From: Pseudomonas sp. GM50
GTDB taxonomy: Bacteria; Pseudomonadota; Gammaproteobacteria; Pseudomonadales; Pseudomonadaceae
Reading direction: 5' to 3'
DNA: 51,229 bases
Assembly: GCF_000282375.1 (NCBI RefSeq)
Contig: NZ_AKJK01000001.1
Span: 1-51,229 of the forward strand
The notes below the pieces were generated by a model that saw only the letters and a program-made list of their open reading frames with translations, ran no database searches and had not been told where the DNA came from. Made by a program: the position numbers and the translations under genes. Positions 8,985-19,336 of the stretch are shown here, piece after piece; position 1 is the stretch's first letter, and every line of letters starts with the position of its first letter.

Positions 8985-10245
8985 AGGCTCGACCGAGCAG
9001 CAGTTGCAGCAGCCCTGCCAGTACCAGCGACGGCAGGGTTGCGCCGATGTCCGGATACAGATTGGCCAGCAAATGATAGGTGCTCACCCCACCTAACCAA
9101 GCGAGCAAGGCCGGCCAGCGCAATGCGGCTGACGCCACCTTGCCACTGCGCTTGCGCAGGATGAAGTGATCCACCAGCACCACGCCGAACAGCGGCGCAA
9201 ACACCGAACCGATCAACAGCAGAAAGTTCTGGTACTGGGCCAACGGCGCCAGGCAGGCAATCAGCGTGCAGATGACGCCGATGGCCAAGGCCAGATGCTC
9301 GACTTTCAAGCGCAACAGAATCCCGCTGGACACCGCCGCCGAGTGAATATCGGCAAAGGCATTTTCCGATTCGTCCAGCAGAATCAGCAGCAATGGAATC
9401 CCCAAACCTGCACCGGCCAACGCCAGCAGCAAGGCATTCACTTCACCGCTCGGCGCGAACGCCAGGGTGTAGGCCACACCCAGGCTCATCAGCCAGAAGT
9501 TGCCGATAAAGAAGCCCAGCGCCGTACCGCCGAAGACATTCTTCGCACGCTTGCCGAACCGCGAATAATCGGCAATCAGTGGCAGCCAGGACAGCGGCAT
9601 GGCGATCGCAATGTCGAAGCCCACGGCAAACGGCATCGAACCATCACCGGCCTGCGCCCACAACGCCGCAAGGTCGGCTTTGGCGAACAGGTTCCAGGTC
9701 AGCCAGATGCACGCGGCCAGCAGCAGCCAGATGCCCCACTTGCGCAGGATCTTGCGCACGAAGGTCAGTGGCCCGCTGACGGCCAGCAAAGTCGCCAAAC
9801 CACCGAAGAAAACTGTCCAAAGCAGCGGATTCGACAGCAGGCTACCTTCGCTGAATGCGCGGGCGCCGAGCAGGCTGGCAGCGTCGCGCATCACGATGAT
9901 TTCGAACGAACCCCAACCGATCAGTTGCAACAGGTTCAACACCGCCGGAAGGCTCGCGCCATGACGGCCCAGGCTGAGTTTGAGTGCCGCCATCGACGAC
10001 AGGCCGGTGTCGCTGCCGATCACACCGACAGCGGCCAGCAACAGAACGCCGACCAGCGTGCCGAGAAAAATCGCCAGCAACGAGCCGGACAGGCCCAGAC
10101 CCGGCGCGAGCAAAGCGCCGGTCTGCAATACCATCAGGCCGATGCCAAGGGAGAACCACAGGGAAAACAGATCGCGGCCGCCGAACACACGTTTGTCGAT
10201 CGGCACCGCGGTATCCGGGGAGTAAGTGCTGGGTTGAATGCTCAA
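8953..10245 (-). CDS. cytX: Cytosine permease-type transporter, putative hydroxymethylpyrimidine transporter CytX
   Basis: The product is a roughly 430-residue integral membrane protein with about 12 hydrophobic segments and the NCS1 (purine-cytosine permease) fold. Its start is GGRDLFSLWFSLGIGLMVLQ, with conserved GWGSFEIIVMRDAA and SWLPLIADYSRFGKRA segments. The CytX subfamily is typically under TPP control and is thought to import the thiamine pyrimidine HMP. I chose the TTG at 10245 because the upstream in-frame codons lie in a REP doublet, and no ATG lies between the REP and the conserved region; the ribosome-binding site is weak (GAG), so the start is uncertain. It lies about 200 nt downstream of thiC on the same strand, so it is probably expressed from the thiC riboswitch promoter. 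Confidence 0.88.
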   Translation of the reverse strand: MSIQPSTYSPDTAVPIDKRVFGGRDLFSLWFSLGIGLMVLQTGALLAPGLGLSGSLLAIFLGTLVGVLLLAAVGVIGSDTGLSSMAALKLSLGRHGASLPAVLNLLQLIGWGSFEIIVMRDAASLLGARAFSEGSLLSNPLLWTVFFGGLATLLAVSGPLTFVRKILRKWGIWLLLAACIWLTWNLFAKADLAALWAQAGDGSMPFAVGFDIAIAMPLSWLPLIADYSRFGKRAKNVFGGTALGFFIGNFWLMSLGVAYTLAFAPSGEVNALLLALAGAGLGIPLLLILLDESENAFADIHSAAVSSGILLRLKVEHLALAIGVICTLIACLAPLAQYQNFLLLIGSVFAPLFGVVLVDHFILRKRSGKVASAALRWPALLAWLGGVSTYHLLANLYPDIGATLPSLVLAGLLQLLLGRAFSYGRETAQA

Positions 10246-10296
10246 GGGTGTTATCTCAGAGGGACATTTGTTGTTGTGTTGATCAGCCCGATCCCT

Positions 10297-10428
10297 TGTG
10301 GCGAGGGGGCTTGCCCCCGTTGGGCTGCGCAGCAGCCCCAAAACAGACAACCGAGTTCTATCTGTCAGAACTCTTCGCCGGATTTACGACCGCTTCGCGG
10401 CCGAACGGGGGCAAGCCCCCTCGCCACA
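10297..10428. repeat. REP doublet, long type (copy 1 of 3)
   Basis: The element starts TGTGGCGAGGGGGCTTGCCC and ends with the inverse (GGGCAAGCCCCCTCGCCACA). Inside are two smaller stems: GGGCTGC-GCA-GCAGCCC and a CCGC-TTC-GCGG hairpin. It lies between thiC and cytX. Related copies are at 14266-14403 and 44804-44932. No transposase lies nearby; mobility would need a RAYT protein encoded elsewhere. Confidence 0.93.
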
Positions 10429-10445
10429 GGGTTATCAGTACGGGA

Positions 10446-12600
<2,155 letters not shown>

Positions 12601-12610
12601 GAACCCGGCC

Positions 12611-12640
12611 AGTCTAGACACAACCGGCAAAGAACGCCAA
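12611..12640 (-). promoter_or_regulatory. Candidate sigma-70 promoter of the thiC transcript
   Basis: On the minus strand a -35 box TTGGCG (12640-12635) and a -10 box TAGACT (12616-12611) are separated by 18 nt. Transcription from here would begin at about 12604, directly at the 5' end of the TPP aptamer, which is the spacing expected for a riboswitch leader. The assignment is by inspection only. Confidence 0.5.
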
Positions 12641-12798
12641 CACCGTAGCAAACACCGTGATGAATGGCGCAATTGCAGGATTGTTGCCGTGCCTGCGTGC
12701 AACTACACTCGCTACGCCCTGCCGCGCCTTGACGCTGCAGGGCGCCGCGCCGTAGCCTTGGCGCTCAAATTATCAGTGTAATTTTTAGGGATGGCCTA

Positions 12799-14238
12799 AT
12801 GCTGCGCAAACTCTCACTGGCCCTTGCCGTGTCTTGTGCGTCCAATGGAATGGCCTGGGCAGCAGAAGCGCCCTTATCGACCAGGACTGACCTGGTCAGC
12901 GTCTACCAGGAAGCAGTGGACAACAACGCCGACCTCGCCGCCGCCCGCGCCCAATATGGCGCCCAGAAGGAAGTCGTACCCCAGGCTCGCGCCGGCCTGT
13001 TACCCAACCTGTCTGCCGGTGCTGACCTGAACAACACCCGCACCTCGCTCGACCAGCCATCGGTGACCTCGACCCGCAGCGGCACGGTGTATCAGGCGAC
13101 CCTGGCGCAACCGATTTTCCGCGCCGATCGCTGGTTCCAGTTGCAGGCCGCCAAGGACGTCAACGAACAGGCAGCCTTGCAACTCTCGGCCACCGAACAG
13201 AACCTGATTCTGCAAAGTGCCGAAAGCTACTTCAACGTGCTGCGCAGCCAGGACACCCTGGCCTCGACCAAGGCCGAAGAAGCAGCGTTCAAGCGTCAGC
13301 TCGACCAGTCCAAAGAGCGCTTCGATGTCGGCCTGTCGGACAAGACCGACGTGTTGCAATCCCAAGCCAGTTACGACACGGCACGAGCCAACCGGATTCT
13401 CGCCCAGCGCCAGGTAGATGACGCGTTCGAAGCGCTGATCACCCTGACCAACCGCCAGTACAACTCCATTCAGGGCATCGTCCACACCTTGCCAATCCTG
13501 CCGCCGGCACCGAACGATGCCAAAGCCTGGGTCGACACCGCCGCCAAGCAGAACCTGAATTTGCTGGCCAGCAACTACGCGGTGAGCGCCGCCGAGGAAA
13601 CCCTCAAGCAGCGCAAGGCCGGGCATGCGCCAACCCTGGATGCGGTCGCTCAATACAAGAAAGGTGACAACGACGCCCTCGGCTTTGAAAACCCGAGCGC
13701 AACCGGCGTGCGTTACGGCGGCGATGTCGAGCAGCGCACTGTCGGCCTGCAGTTGAGCATCCCGCTCTACAGCGGTGGGCTCACCAGCTCCCAGGTGCGT
13801 GAGTCCTATTCGCGGCTGACTCAGTCCGAGCAGCAACGCGAAGCCCTGCGTCGTCAGGTCGTGGAAAACACCCGCAATCTGCACCGCGCCGTGAACACCG
13901 ACGTCGAGCAGGTGCAGGCCCGCCGGCAGTCGATCATCTCCAACCAGAGCGCGGTGGAAGCGACCGAAATCGGTTATCAGGTAGGGACGCGCAACATCGT
14001 CGATGTACTTGATGCCCAGCGTCAGCTGTACACGTCGGTGCGCAACTACAACAACACCCGCTACGATTACATCCTCGACAACCTGCGCTTGAAACAGGCT
14101 GCCGGCACCTTGAACCCTGGGGATTTGCAGGACCTGACGCGCTATCTCAAAGCCGACTACAACCCGGACAAGGACTTCCTGCCGCCGGATCTGGCCAAGG
14201 CTGCGGCGGAGCAGTTACGGGCTAATCCCGCTCAATAA
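12799..14238 (+). CDS. opmH: TolC family outer membrane efflux channel (OpmH-like)
   Basis: The 479-residue product has a signal peptide (MLRKLSLALAVSCASNGMAW, cleavage after AWA near residue 21) and the internally duplicated OEP/TolC architecture: two similar halves each with two long helices and two porin strands. Visible elements are DLVSVYQEAVDNNADLAAA at the start of half one, AARAQYGAQKEVVPQARAG, FDVGLSDKTDVLQSQA, and in half two GTRNIVDVLDAQRQLY followed by NTRYDYILDNLRLKQAAGTL. This identifies the outer-membrane channel of type I secretion and RND efflux. P. aeruginosa OpmH (PA4974), which works with TriABC, has the same position next to thiC. An AGGGA ribosome-binding site precedes the ATG. 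No efflux pump genes lie beside it, so its partners are encoded elsewhere. Confidence 0.94.
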   Translation: MLRKLSLALAVSCASNGMAWAAEAPLSTRTDLVSVYQEAVDNNADLAAARAQYGAQKEVVPQARAGLLPNLSAGADLNNTRTSLDQPSVTSTRSGTVYQATLAQPIFRADRWFQLQAAKDVNEQAALQLSATEQNLILQSAESYFNVLRSQDTLASTKAEEAAFKRQLDQSKERFDVGLSDKTDVLQSQASYDTARANRILAQRQVDDAFEALITLTNRQYNSIQGIVHTLPILPPAPNDAKAWVDTAAKQNLNLLASNYAVSAAEETLKQRKAGHAPTLDAVAQYKKGDNDALGFENPSATGVRYGGDVEQRTVGLQLSIPLYSGGLTSSQVRESYSRLTQSEQQREALRRQVVENTRNLHRAVNTDVEQVQARRQSIISNQSAVEATEIGYQVGTRNIVDVLDAQRQLYTSVRNYNNTRYDYILDNLRLKQAAGTLNPGDLQDLTRYLKADYNPDKDFLPPDLAKAAAEQLRANPAQ

Positions 14239-14265
14239 AAGCAAACCGGTGGTGAAGGGGCGGCC

Positions 14266-14421
14266 TGTGGCGAGGGGGCTTGCCCCCGCTGGGGCGCGAA
14301 GCGGCCCTGAAAATACCAAAACCACCCAGGTGTGTCAGGCAAACCAGGTTTGCCGGTTTTACGACTGCTTCGCAGCCGAACGGGGGCAAGCCCCCTCGCC
14401 ACAGCAAGCCCCCTCACCACA
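14266..14421. repeat. REP doublet, long type (copy 2 of 3) with 18-bp tail duplication
   Basis: The inverted element runs from TGTGGCGAGGGGGCTTGCCC (14266) to CCCCCTCGCCACA (14403), with an inner CTGC-TTC-GCAG hairpin. Its last 18 bases are repeated imperfectly as GCAAGCCCCCTCACCACA at 14404-14421. It lies between the convergent outer-membrane channel and waaA genes. Confidence 0.92.
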
Positions 14422-14426
14422 ATCGG

Positions 14427-15719
14427 TCAGTGACAAATTAAGGACTTGTCGATCAACCTGCCCAACCCATCCAGCAACCGCTGCAACGCGCCCTGATTGG
14501 TGCGCATCACTTTCAGCCCCGCCTCTGCCATCCGCTGCGCATCGCTCGGCAATTCGAACAACCGCTGCACCGCCAGCGCCAGACCTTCGGCATCATCGAC
14601 CTCGGCCAACGCCCCGGCGCTGCGCAGCTGCGCGGCGATTTCGAGGAAGTTGAACAGGTGCGGCCCGCTGAGCACCGGTTTGGCCAGGGCTGCTGGTTCC
14701 AGCAGATTATGGCCGCCGTTGGGCACCAGGCTGCCACCGACGAACGCGCTGTCGGCCAACGCATAGAGAAACAGCAACTCGCCCATGGTGTCGCCCAACA
14801 GCACCGAAGTGCCTGCGGTAACCGGCTCGCCCGCCGAACGCCGCACCGTGGCGAAACCCTGCTGCCGGCACAACTCGAACACTGGGTTGAAACGCTCCGG
14901 ATGACGTGGCACCAGAATCAGCAGCGCATCAGGATGATTGGCCAACAGCCGACGATGGGCGGCCAGCACCACTTCGTCTTCACCTTCATGGGTACTCGCG
15001 GCGATCCACACCGGGCGCTCCTGTGCCTGCCACTGCGCACGCAATTCGGCGGCACGTTGCAGCAGTTGCGGGTCGATGGTCAGGTCGAACTTGATCGAAC
15101 CGGTCACTTCGACGGTTTCCGGGCGCGCGCCCAAATCCCGGAAACGCTGTGCCTCGGCTTCGGTCTGCACCGCGAACAGGCTCATCTCGGCGAGCATCGG
15201 CGCGGTCAGTTTATGGAAGCGGCCATAGCCTTTGGCCGAACGCTCGGACAGTCGCGCATTGGCCAACGCCACGGGAATCCCGCGCTTGGCACATTGGTGA
15301 ATATGGTTGGGCCAGAGCTCGGTTTCCATGATTACCGCCAGTTTCGGCCGGGCCCGATCAAGGAATCGCTTGGCTGCGCAAGGCAAGTCGTAAGGCAGAT
15401 AGCAGTGCTGAATGCGCGGCTCGTTGGCGAACAGCGCCTGGATCCGCTCGGACCCGGTCGGGGTCATGCAGGTGACGGTGATCGGCAGCGTCGGATACTG
15501 TTGCAACAAGGCACGAATCATCGGCGCGGCGGCGATGCTTTCGCCCACCGACACCGCGTGCACCCAGAGGCCGTCCGGTTTCATCGCCGGCAGCGCGAGG
15601 GAGAAACGCTCGCCAATGCGCTTGGCATACGCCGGCGCCTTACGCGCCCGCAGCCAAAGCCGAATCGCTACCAATGGCAGCCCCAGGTAAAACAGCGCGG
15701 TGTAGAGAGTTCTATTCAT
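14427..15719 (-). CDS. waaA: 3-deoxy-D-manno-octulosonic acid transferase (Kdo transferase)
   Basis: WaaA adds Kdo from CMP-Kdo to lipid IVA at the cytoplasmic face of the inner membrane, the first core-sugar step. The product has 430 residues from the ATG at 15719; codons upstream belong to an open extension without family similarity. An N-terminal membrane anchor (NRTLYTALFYLGLPLVAIRL) is followed by the GT30 motif WVHAVSVGES, with the catalytic Glu, then VTCMTPTGSERIQ, the SIKFDL segment, and the C-terminal NGGHNLLEPAALAKPVLSGP that binds the nucleotide. The gene is separated from the large LPS cluster by the emrE and oxidoreductase genes, as in P. aeruginosa (PA4988). Confidence 0.96.
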   Translation of the reverse strand: MNRTLYTALFYLGLPLVAIRLWLRARKAPAYAKRIGERFSLALPAMKPDGLWVHAVSVGESIAAAPMIRALLQQYPTLPITVTCMTPTGSERIQALFANEPRIQHCYLPYDLPCAAKRFLDRARPKLAVIMETELWPNHIHQCAKRGIPVALANARLSERSAKGYGRFHKLTAPMLAEMSLFAVQTEAEAQRFRDLGARPETVEVTGSIKFDLTIDPQLLQRAAELRAQWQAQERPVWIAASTHEGEDEVVLAAHRRLLANHPDALLILVPRHPERFNPVFELCRQQGFATVRRSAGEPVTAGTSVLLGDTMGELLFLYALADSAFVGGSLVPNGGHNLLEPAALAKPVLSGPHLFNFLEIAAQLRSAGALAEVDDAEGLALAVQRLFELPSDAQRMAEAGLKVMRTNQGALQRLLDGLGRLIDKSLICH

Positions 15720-15741
15720 GGCGGCGGAGTTTATCGGTTTT

Positions 15742-16632
15742 TTAGCCGATCGCCTGCAAGTGCACGGCAAAACGTTCCGCCAGCCAACGGGCCGCCGGGC
15801 CGAGGGGCTCGTCGCGGCGCCAGACCAGTTCCACGATCAATGCCGGCGGCGTCCATTCGCTGGCCAGTTCGACCATCTGATTCTGATACGCCGGGTACTG
15901 CACCACATGTCGGGGCAACCAGGCCCAGCCAAGGCCGCGCATCACCCATTCGGCCATCACGTAGAAACTGTCGGCGCGCCAGACCTGCGGGCTGGCAGGC
16001 TCGCTGCCGGGATAGACGCTGGATTGCGTGGACATCAGCAACTGTCGATGCTGCGCCATTTGCTGGCAATCGACGTGCGCCTGCTTCGCCATGGGATGCC
16101 CGACGCCGCACACCGTGACCATTTCGACGCTACCCAGCACCCGCCGCTCGAGGGCTTCGGGAATTTGCTCATGATAAAACAGCAAGCCCAGATCAGCCCG
16201 GCGTTCCACCAATTTGCGCGCGACATCACCCTGGGCGGCGCTGGTCAGCTGCACTTCGAGGCTGGGAAACTGTTCGGCCAGGGCCTCGAAGCTTTCAACC
16301 ACCGCTTGATAGGGCATTGCCTCATCCTGAGCCACACGCAGGCTCGCTTCCTGGCCGCGCATCATCGCCAGTGCCCGGCCATTGAGGCGCTCGCATTGGC
16401 GCAGCACTTCCCGCGCCTCCTCAAGCAGGGCGGTGCCGGCTTCGGTGAGTTTCGGCTGACGACCACTGCTGCGATCGAACAGGCTGACACCCAAGTCTTC
16501 TTCCAACAGCGCAATCGAACTGCTGACCGCCGACTGTGCCTTGCGCTGATCCCGCGCCACCGCGGAAAACGAACGCTGTTCCGCGACGCTGACAAACAAG
16601 CGCAGCTGTTCCAGATTCCATTGCATGTTCAT
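15742..16632 (-). CDS. LysR-type transcriptional regulator
   Basis: The product has 296 residues. A winged helix-turn-helix spans about residues 5-65 (NLEQLRLFVSVAEQRSFSAV then AVSSSIALLEEDLGVSLFDR), followed by a linker helix and a periplasmic-binding-protein-like effector domain from about residue 90 to the end. It is divergent from the SMR efflux gene; the 103-nt gap holds an inverted repeat GGTAA-N5-TTACC (16659-16673) overlapping the efflux gene's candidate -35 box. This suggests it regulates that gene and possibly itself, but the ligand is unknown. Two ATG codons (16632 and 16626) are possible starts. In P. aeruginosa a LysR gene (PA4989) has the same place. Confidence 0.92.
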   Translation of the reverse strand: MNMQWNLEQLRLFVSVAEQRSFSAVARDQRKAQSAVSSSIALLEEDLGVSLFDRSSGRQPKLTEAGTALLEEAREVLRQCERLNGRALAMMRGQEASLRVAQDEAMPYQAVVESFEALAEQFPSLEVQLTSAAQGDVARKLVERRADLGLLFYHEQIPEALERRVLGSVEMVTVCGVGHPMAKQAHVDCQQMAQHRQLLMSTQSSVYPGSEPASPQVWRADSFYVMAEWVMRGLGWAWLPRHVVQYPAYQNQMVELASEWTPPALIVELVWRRDEPLGPAARWLAERFAVHLQAIG

Positions 16633-16658
16633 GGCTCAACCCATCTTCAGAACAGATA

Positions 16659-16695
16659 GGTAATGACTTTACCGCATCTGGTGAATCTCTAGAAT
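16659..16695 (+). promoter_or_regulatory. Candidate promoter with LysR-type operator for the SMR gene
   Basis: A -35 box TTTACC (16668-16673) and a -10 box TAGAAT (16690-16695) are 16 nt apart, placing the start of transcription near 16702, about 34 nt before the ATG. The inverted repeat GGTAATGACTTTACC (16659-16673) covers the -35 box and fits the T-N11-A form of LysR sites. Assigned by inspection. Confidence 0.5.
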
Positions 16696-16735
16696 GCCGA
16701 CCTCAGAGAGCAACACTTCATACGAGGATTGACCC

Positions 16736-17068
16736 ATGACCGCTTACTACTACCTGGCTATCGCCATCTGCGCCGAAGTGATCGCCACCGTTTCGATGAA
16801 AGCGGTCAAGGGTTTCAGCACGCCACTGCCGCTGCTGCTGGTCATCGTTGGTTACGGCATTGCATTCTGGATGCTGACCCTGGTGGTGCGCAGCGTTCCG
16901 GTGGGCGTGGCCTACGCGGTGTGGGCCGGCATGGGCATCGTGATGGTCAGCGTCGCGGCGCTGTTTATCTACGGGCAGAAGCTGGATGTGCCGGCGATGC
17001 TGGGGATGGCGCTCATCGTATTAGGTGTCGTAGTCATCCAGCTTTTCTCCAAAACCGCCGGGCACTAA
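16736..17068 (+). CDS. emrE: Small multidrug resistance (SMR) efflux transporter, EmrE type
   Basis: The 110-residue product has four membrane helices and exports cationic drugs in exchange for protons as an antiparallel dimer. The essential Glu14 is present in CAEVIATVSMKA. Helix 3 reads GVAYAVWAGMGIVMVSVAAL and carries the AYAVWAG motif conserved in the EmrE/QacE subfamily, and GQKLDVPAMLGM begins helix 4. Length and motifs are those of EmrE, so it is likely to export quaternary ammonium compounds; this is family knowledge. The divergent LysR gene is its probable regulator. A REP doublet follows 19 nt after the stop codon. Confidence 0.94.
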   Translation: MTAYYYLAIAICAEVIATVSMKAVKGFSTPLPLLLVIVGYGIAFWMLTLVVRSVPVGVAYAVWAGMGIVMVSVAALFIYGQKLDVPAMLGMALIVLGVVVIQLFSKTAGH

Positions 17069-17087
17069 GGCCCTAAGCACTTTCCAT

Positions 17088-17177
17088 TGTGGGAGCGAGC
17101 CTGCTCGCGATAGCGGTCTTGCATTCAACCCTTATGTTGCATGTGCCGGCCCCATCGCGAGCAGGCTCGCTCCCACA
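17088..17177. repeat. REP doublet (short type)
   Basis: The left unit TGTGGGAGCGAGCCTGCTCG (17088-17107) is followed by CGATA and a spacer of about 45 nt, then the inverse unit ending CGAGCAGGCTCGCTCCCACA at 17177. The outer arms match perfectly for over 20 bp. It lies between emrE and the FAD oxidoreductase gene and may act as a transcript end. Confidence 0.92.
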
Positions 17178-17267
17178 GGTTTTGCATCCATCCGCTTGAT
17201 CAACCAACAATCCCCTTTTCTTCGAGTCTGTATACTGCGCCCTCGTCTTGAACACTGAGGTCGCTGC

Positions 17268-18443
17268 ATGCCATCCGTTATTTCCACCGACGTTCTGATT
17301 GTCGGCGCTGGTGTCGCCGGCCTCTGGCTGAATGCGCGTTTGCGCCGTCAGGGTTTTTCGACCGTGCTGGTGGAAAGCGCCAGCCTCGGTGGCGGGCAGA
17401 GCGTGAAGTCCCAGGGCATCATCCACGGCGGTGCCAAGTACGCGTTGCACGGCGCCCTGACCGGCGCCTCGGAAGCCATTGCCGACATGCCGCGTCGCTG
17501 GCGTGAAGCGCTGGCCGGCGACGGCGAGCTGGACCTGTCCGGCGTACGTCTGCTGTCCGAAGCCCATTACCTCTGGTCCCCCGGCACCCTCGCCGGCAAC
17601 CTCACCAGTTTCTTTGCCAGCAAAGCCGTGCGCGGGCGGGTCGATCAGGTCAAGGGCGAGCAGCTACCACCAGCCCTGCAAGACAAGCGTTTCAAGGGCA
17701 AGGTCTATCGCCTGGCGGAACTGGTGGTTGACGTTCCGAGCCTGATCCATCGCTTGGCTGAGCTGGCCGGCGACGGTCTGCTTGCTGGTCAGCACATCGA
17801 ACCGCTGCTGGAAAACGGCGAACTGATCGGTTTGAAAGTCGACGAACGCGAGATCCGCGCCCAGCGTATTGTCCTCAGTGCCGGTGCCGGCACCGCCGAC
17901 CTGCTCACGGCGCTGGGCCTGAGCCAGCCAGCGATGCAGCGCCGCCCCCTGCACATGATCATCGTCAAGGGCCCGGGCCTCAAACCGCTCTACGCCCATT
18001 GCCTGGGCGGCGGGCCGAAGCCGCGCATCACCGTGACCACCCACCCGGCGGCCGATGGCCAATGGGTCTGGTACCTGGGAGGCGACATCGCCGAAGCCGA
18101 AGGCGTAGCCCGCGATCCTGCGGCGCAGATCGCCACCGCGCAAAAAGAACTCAGCAATCTGTTGCCATGGATCGACCTGAGCTCCGCGCAGTGGGCGACC
18201 TTGCGCGTCGACCGCGCCGAGCCGCTGCAATCGGGCCTGACTCGCCCGGACAATGCCTTCCTCGCCGAGCAGGATCGTCTGCTGGTGGGCTGGCCGACCA
18301 AACTGGCCCTGGCGCCGGACTTCGCTGACCGCGTCCTCGCCGCCCTACAACGCGACGGCATTCAGCCGAGCCATCCGGCGCCACTGCCGGAACTGCCAAA
18401 ACCGCCGATGGGCGTCCCTGCCTGGGAGCAACTGCTGCCATGA
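17268..18443 (+). CDS. FAD-dependent oxidoreductase (DAO family)
   Basis: The product has 391 residues with an N-terminal dinucleotide-binding Rossmann motif VLIVGAGVAGLWLNARLRRQ and an acidic end-strand residue (VLVESASLGGGQS). These features fit the D-amino-acid-oxidase/glycerol-3-phosphate dehydrogenase-like FAD family. The substrate is not predictable from sequence. The stop overlaps the start of the aldo/keto reductase gene by 4 nt (ATGA), so the two enzymes are coupled and may act in the same pathway. A TATACT -10-like box at 17231 lies upstream, without a clear -35. P. aeruginosa PA4991-PA4992 are the counterpart pair. Confidence 0.9.
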   Translation: MPSVISTDVLIVGAGVAGLWLNARLRRQGFSTVLVESASLGGGQSVKSQGIIHGGAKYALHGALTGASEAIADMPRRWREALAGDGELDLSGVRLLSEAHYLWSPGTLAGNLTSFFASKAVRGRVDQVKGEQLPPALQDKRFKGKVYRLAELVVDVPSLIHRLAELAGDGLLAGQHIEPLLENGELIGLKVDEREIRAQRIVLSAGAGTADLLTALGLSQPAMQRRPLHMIIVKGPGLKPLYAHCLGGGPKPRITVTTHPAADGQWVWYLGGDIAEAEGVARDPAAQIATAQKELSNLLPWIDLSSAQWATLRVDRAEPLQSGLTRPDNAFLAEQDRLLVGWPTKLALAPDFADRVLAALQRDGIQPSHPAPLPELPKPPMGVPAWEQLLP

Positions 18444-19255
18444 GTCAACCAACCCTGCACGATCTGCATCGCCCTTTGGGCAGCACCGGCCTGCTGGTTT
18501 CGCCTCTGGGCCTGGGCACAGTGAAACTCGGCCGCGATCAAGGGGTGAAATACCCCAACGGCTTCCAGATCCCCGGCGATGACGAAGCGCGCATGCTGCT
18601 CAAACTCGCGCGCGACCTGGGCATCAACCTGATCGACACCGCACCGGCCTATGGTCGCAGCGAAGAGCGTCTTGGCCCATTGCTGCGTGGTCAACGTCAG
18701 GACTGGGTGATCGTCAGCAAGGTCGGCGAAGAGTTTGTCGACGGCCAGTCGAGTCACGACTTCAGCGCCGCCCATACGCGCCTGTCGGTGGAACGCAGCC
18801 TGCAACGTCTGGAAACGGATGTTATCGACCTGGTGCTGGTGCATTCCGACGGCAACGACCTGGCGATCCTCAATGACTCCGAGGTCTACGCAACCCTCGC
18901 CGAGCTCAAGCGCGAAGGCAAGATTCGCGGTTTCGGTTTTTCCGGCAAAACCGTCGAAGGCGGCTTGAAGGCTCTGGAACAAGGTGATTGCGCGATGGTC
19001 ACCTACAATCTGAACGAACAGAACGAGAAGCCGGTCATTGACTATGCTGCTGCTCACGGCAAAGCGATCCTGGTCAAAAAAGCCTTGGCCAGCGGCCACG
19101 TCTGCTTGAGCCCGGGCGTGGACCCGGTGCGCGCCAGCTTCGAGTTGTTGTTTGAACACCCGGGTGTGGCCAGTGCTATTGTCGGGACCATCAATCCGCT
19201 GCACCTCGCCCACAACGTTGCGACCGTTGCCCAGGTCCTTCGTAGAGTCTGTTGA
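18440..19255 (+). CDS. Aldo/keto reductase
   Basis: The product has 271 residues and the TIM-barrel aldo-keto reductase fold. Seen are the N-terminal RPLGSTGLLVSPLGLGTVKL, the catalytic-Asp/Tyr segment INLIDTAPAYGRSEERLGPL, ERSLQRLETDVIDLVLVHSD with the catalytic His, and GFSGKTVEGGLKALEQGD. It is shorter than average at the C-terminus but complete. The start codon overlaps the FAD oxidoreductase stop. Its own stop codon lies in the 5' arm of a 14-bp inverted repeat (19247-19292), so the end of the gene and that repeat are physically fused. The substrate is unknown. Confidence 0.93.
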   Translation: MSQPTLHDLHRPLGSTGLLVSPLGLGTVKLGRDQGVKYPNGFQIPGDDEARMLLKLARDLGINLIDTAPAYGRSEERLGPLLRGQRQDWVIVSKVGEEFVDGQSSHDFSAAHTRLSVERSLQRLETDVIDLVLVHSDGNDLAILNDSEVYATLAELKREGKIRGFGFSGKTVEGGLKALEQGDCAMVTYNLNEQNEKPVIDYAAAHGKAILVKKALASGHVCLSPGVDPVRASFELLFEHPGVASAIVGTINPLHLAHNVATVAQVLRRVC

Positions 19256-19292
19256 CGTTTGGTGACGACCGCGACGCTAAACGTCAACAGAC
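19247..19292. repeat. 14-bp perfect inverted repeat overlapping the aldo/keto reductase stop codon
   Basis: GTCTGTTGACGTTT (19247-19260) is complementary to AAACGTCAACAGAC (19279-19292) with an 18-nt loop. The stop codon TGA (19253-19255) is inside the left arm. No T-tract follows on either strand, so a classic intrinsic terminator is not supported; it may be a REP-like element or a protein site. Confidence 0.75.
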
Positions 19293-19336
19293 CCTAGCCA
19301 TTGATGCCGCCCACGCGGCCTTAAGCAGGAGCCGAC

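Noticed and set aside
10246..10350. N-terminal extension of cytX
   Set aside because: The extra residues are encoded by a REP doublet and are not transporter-like.
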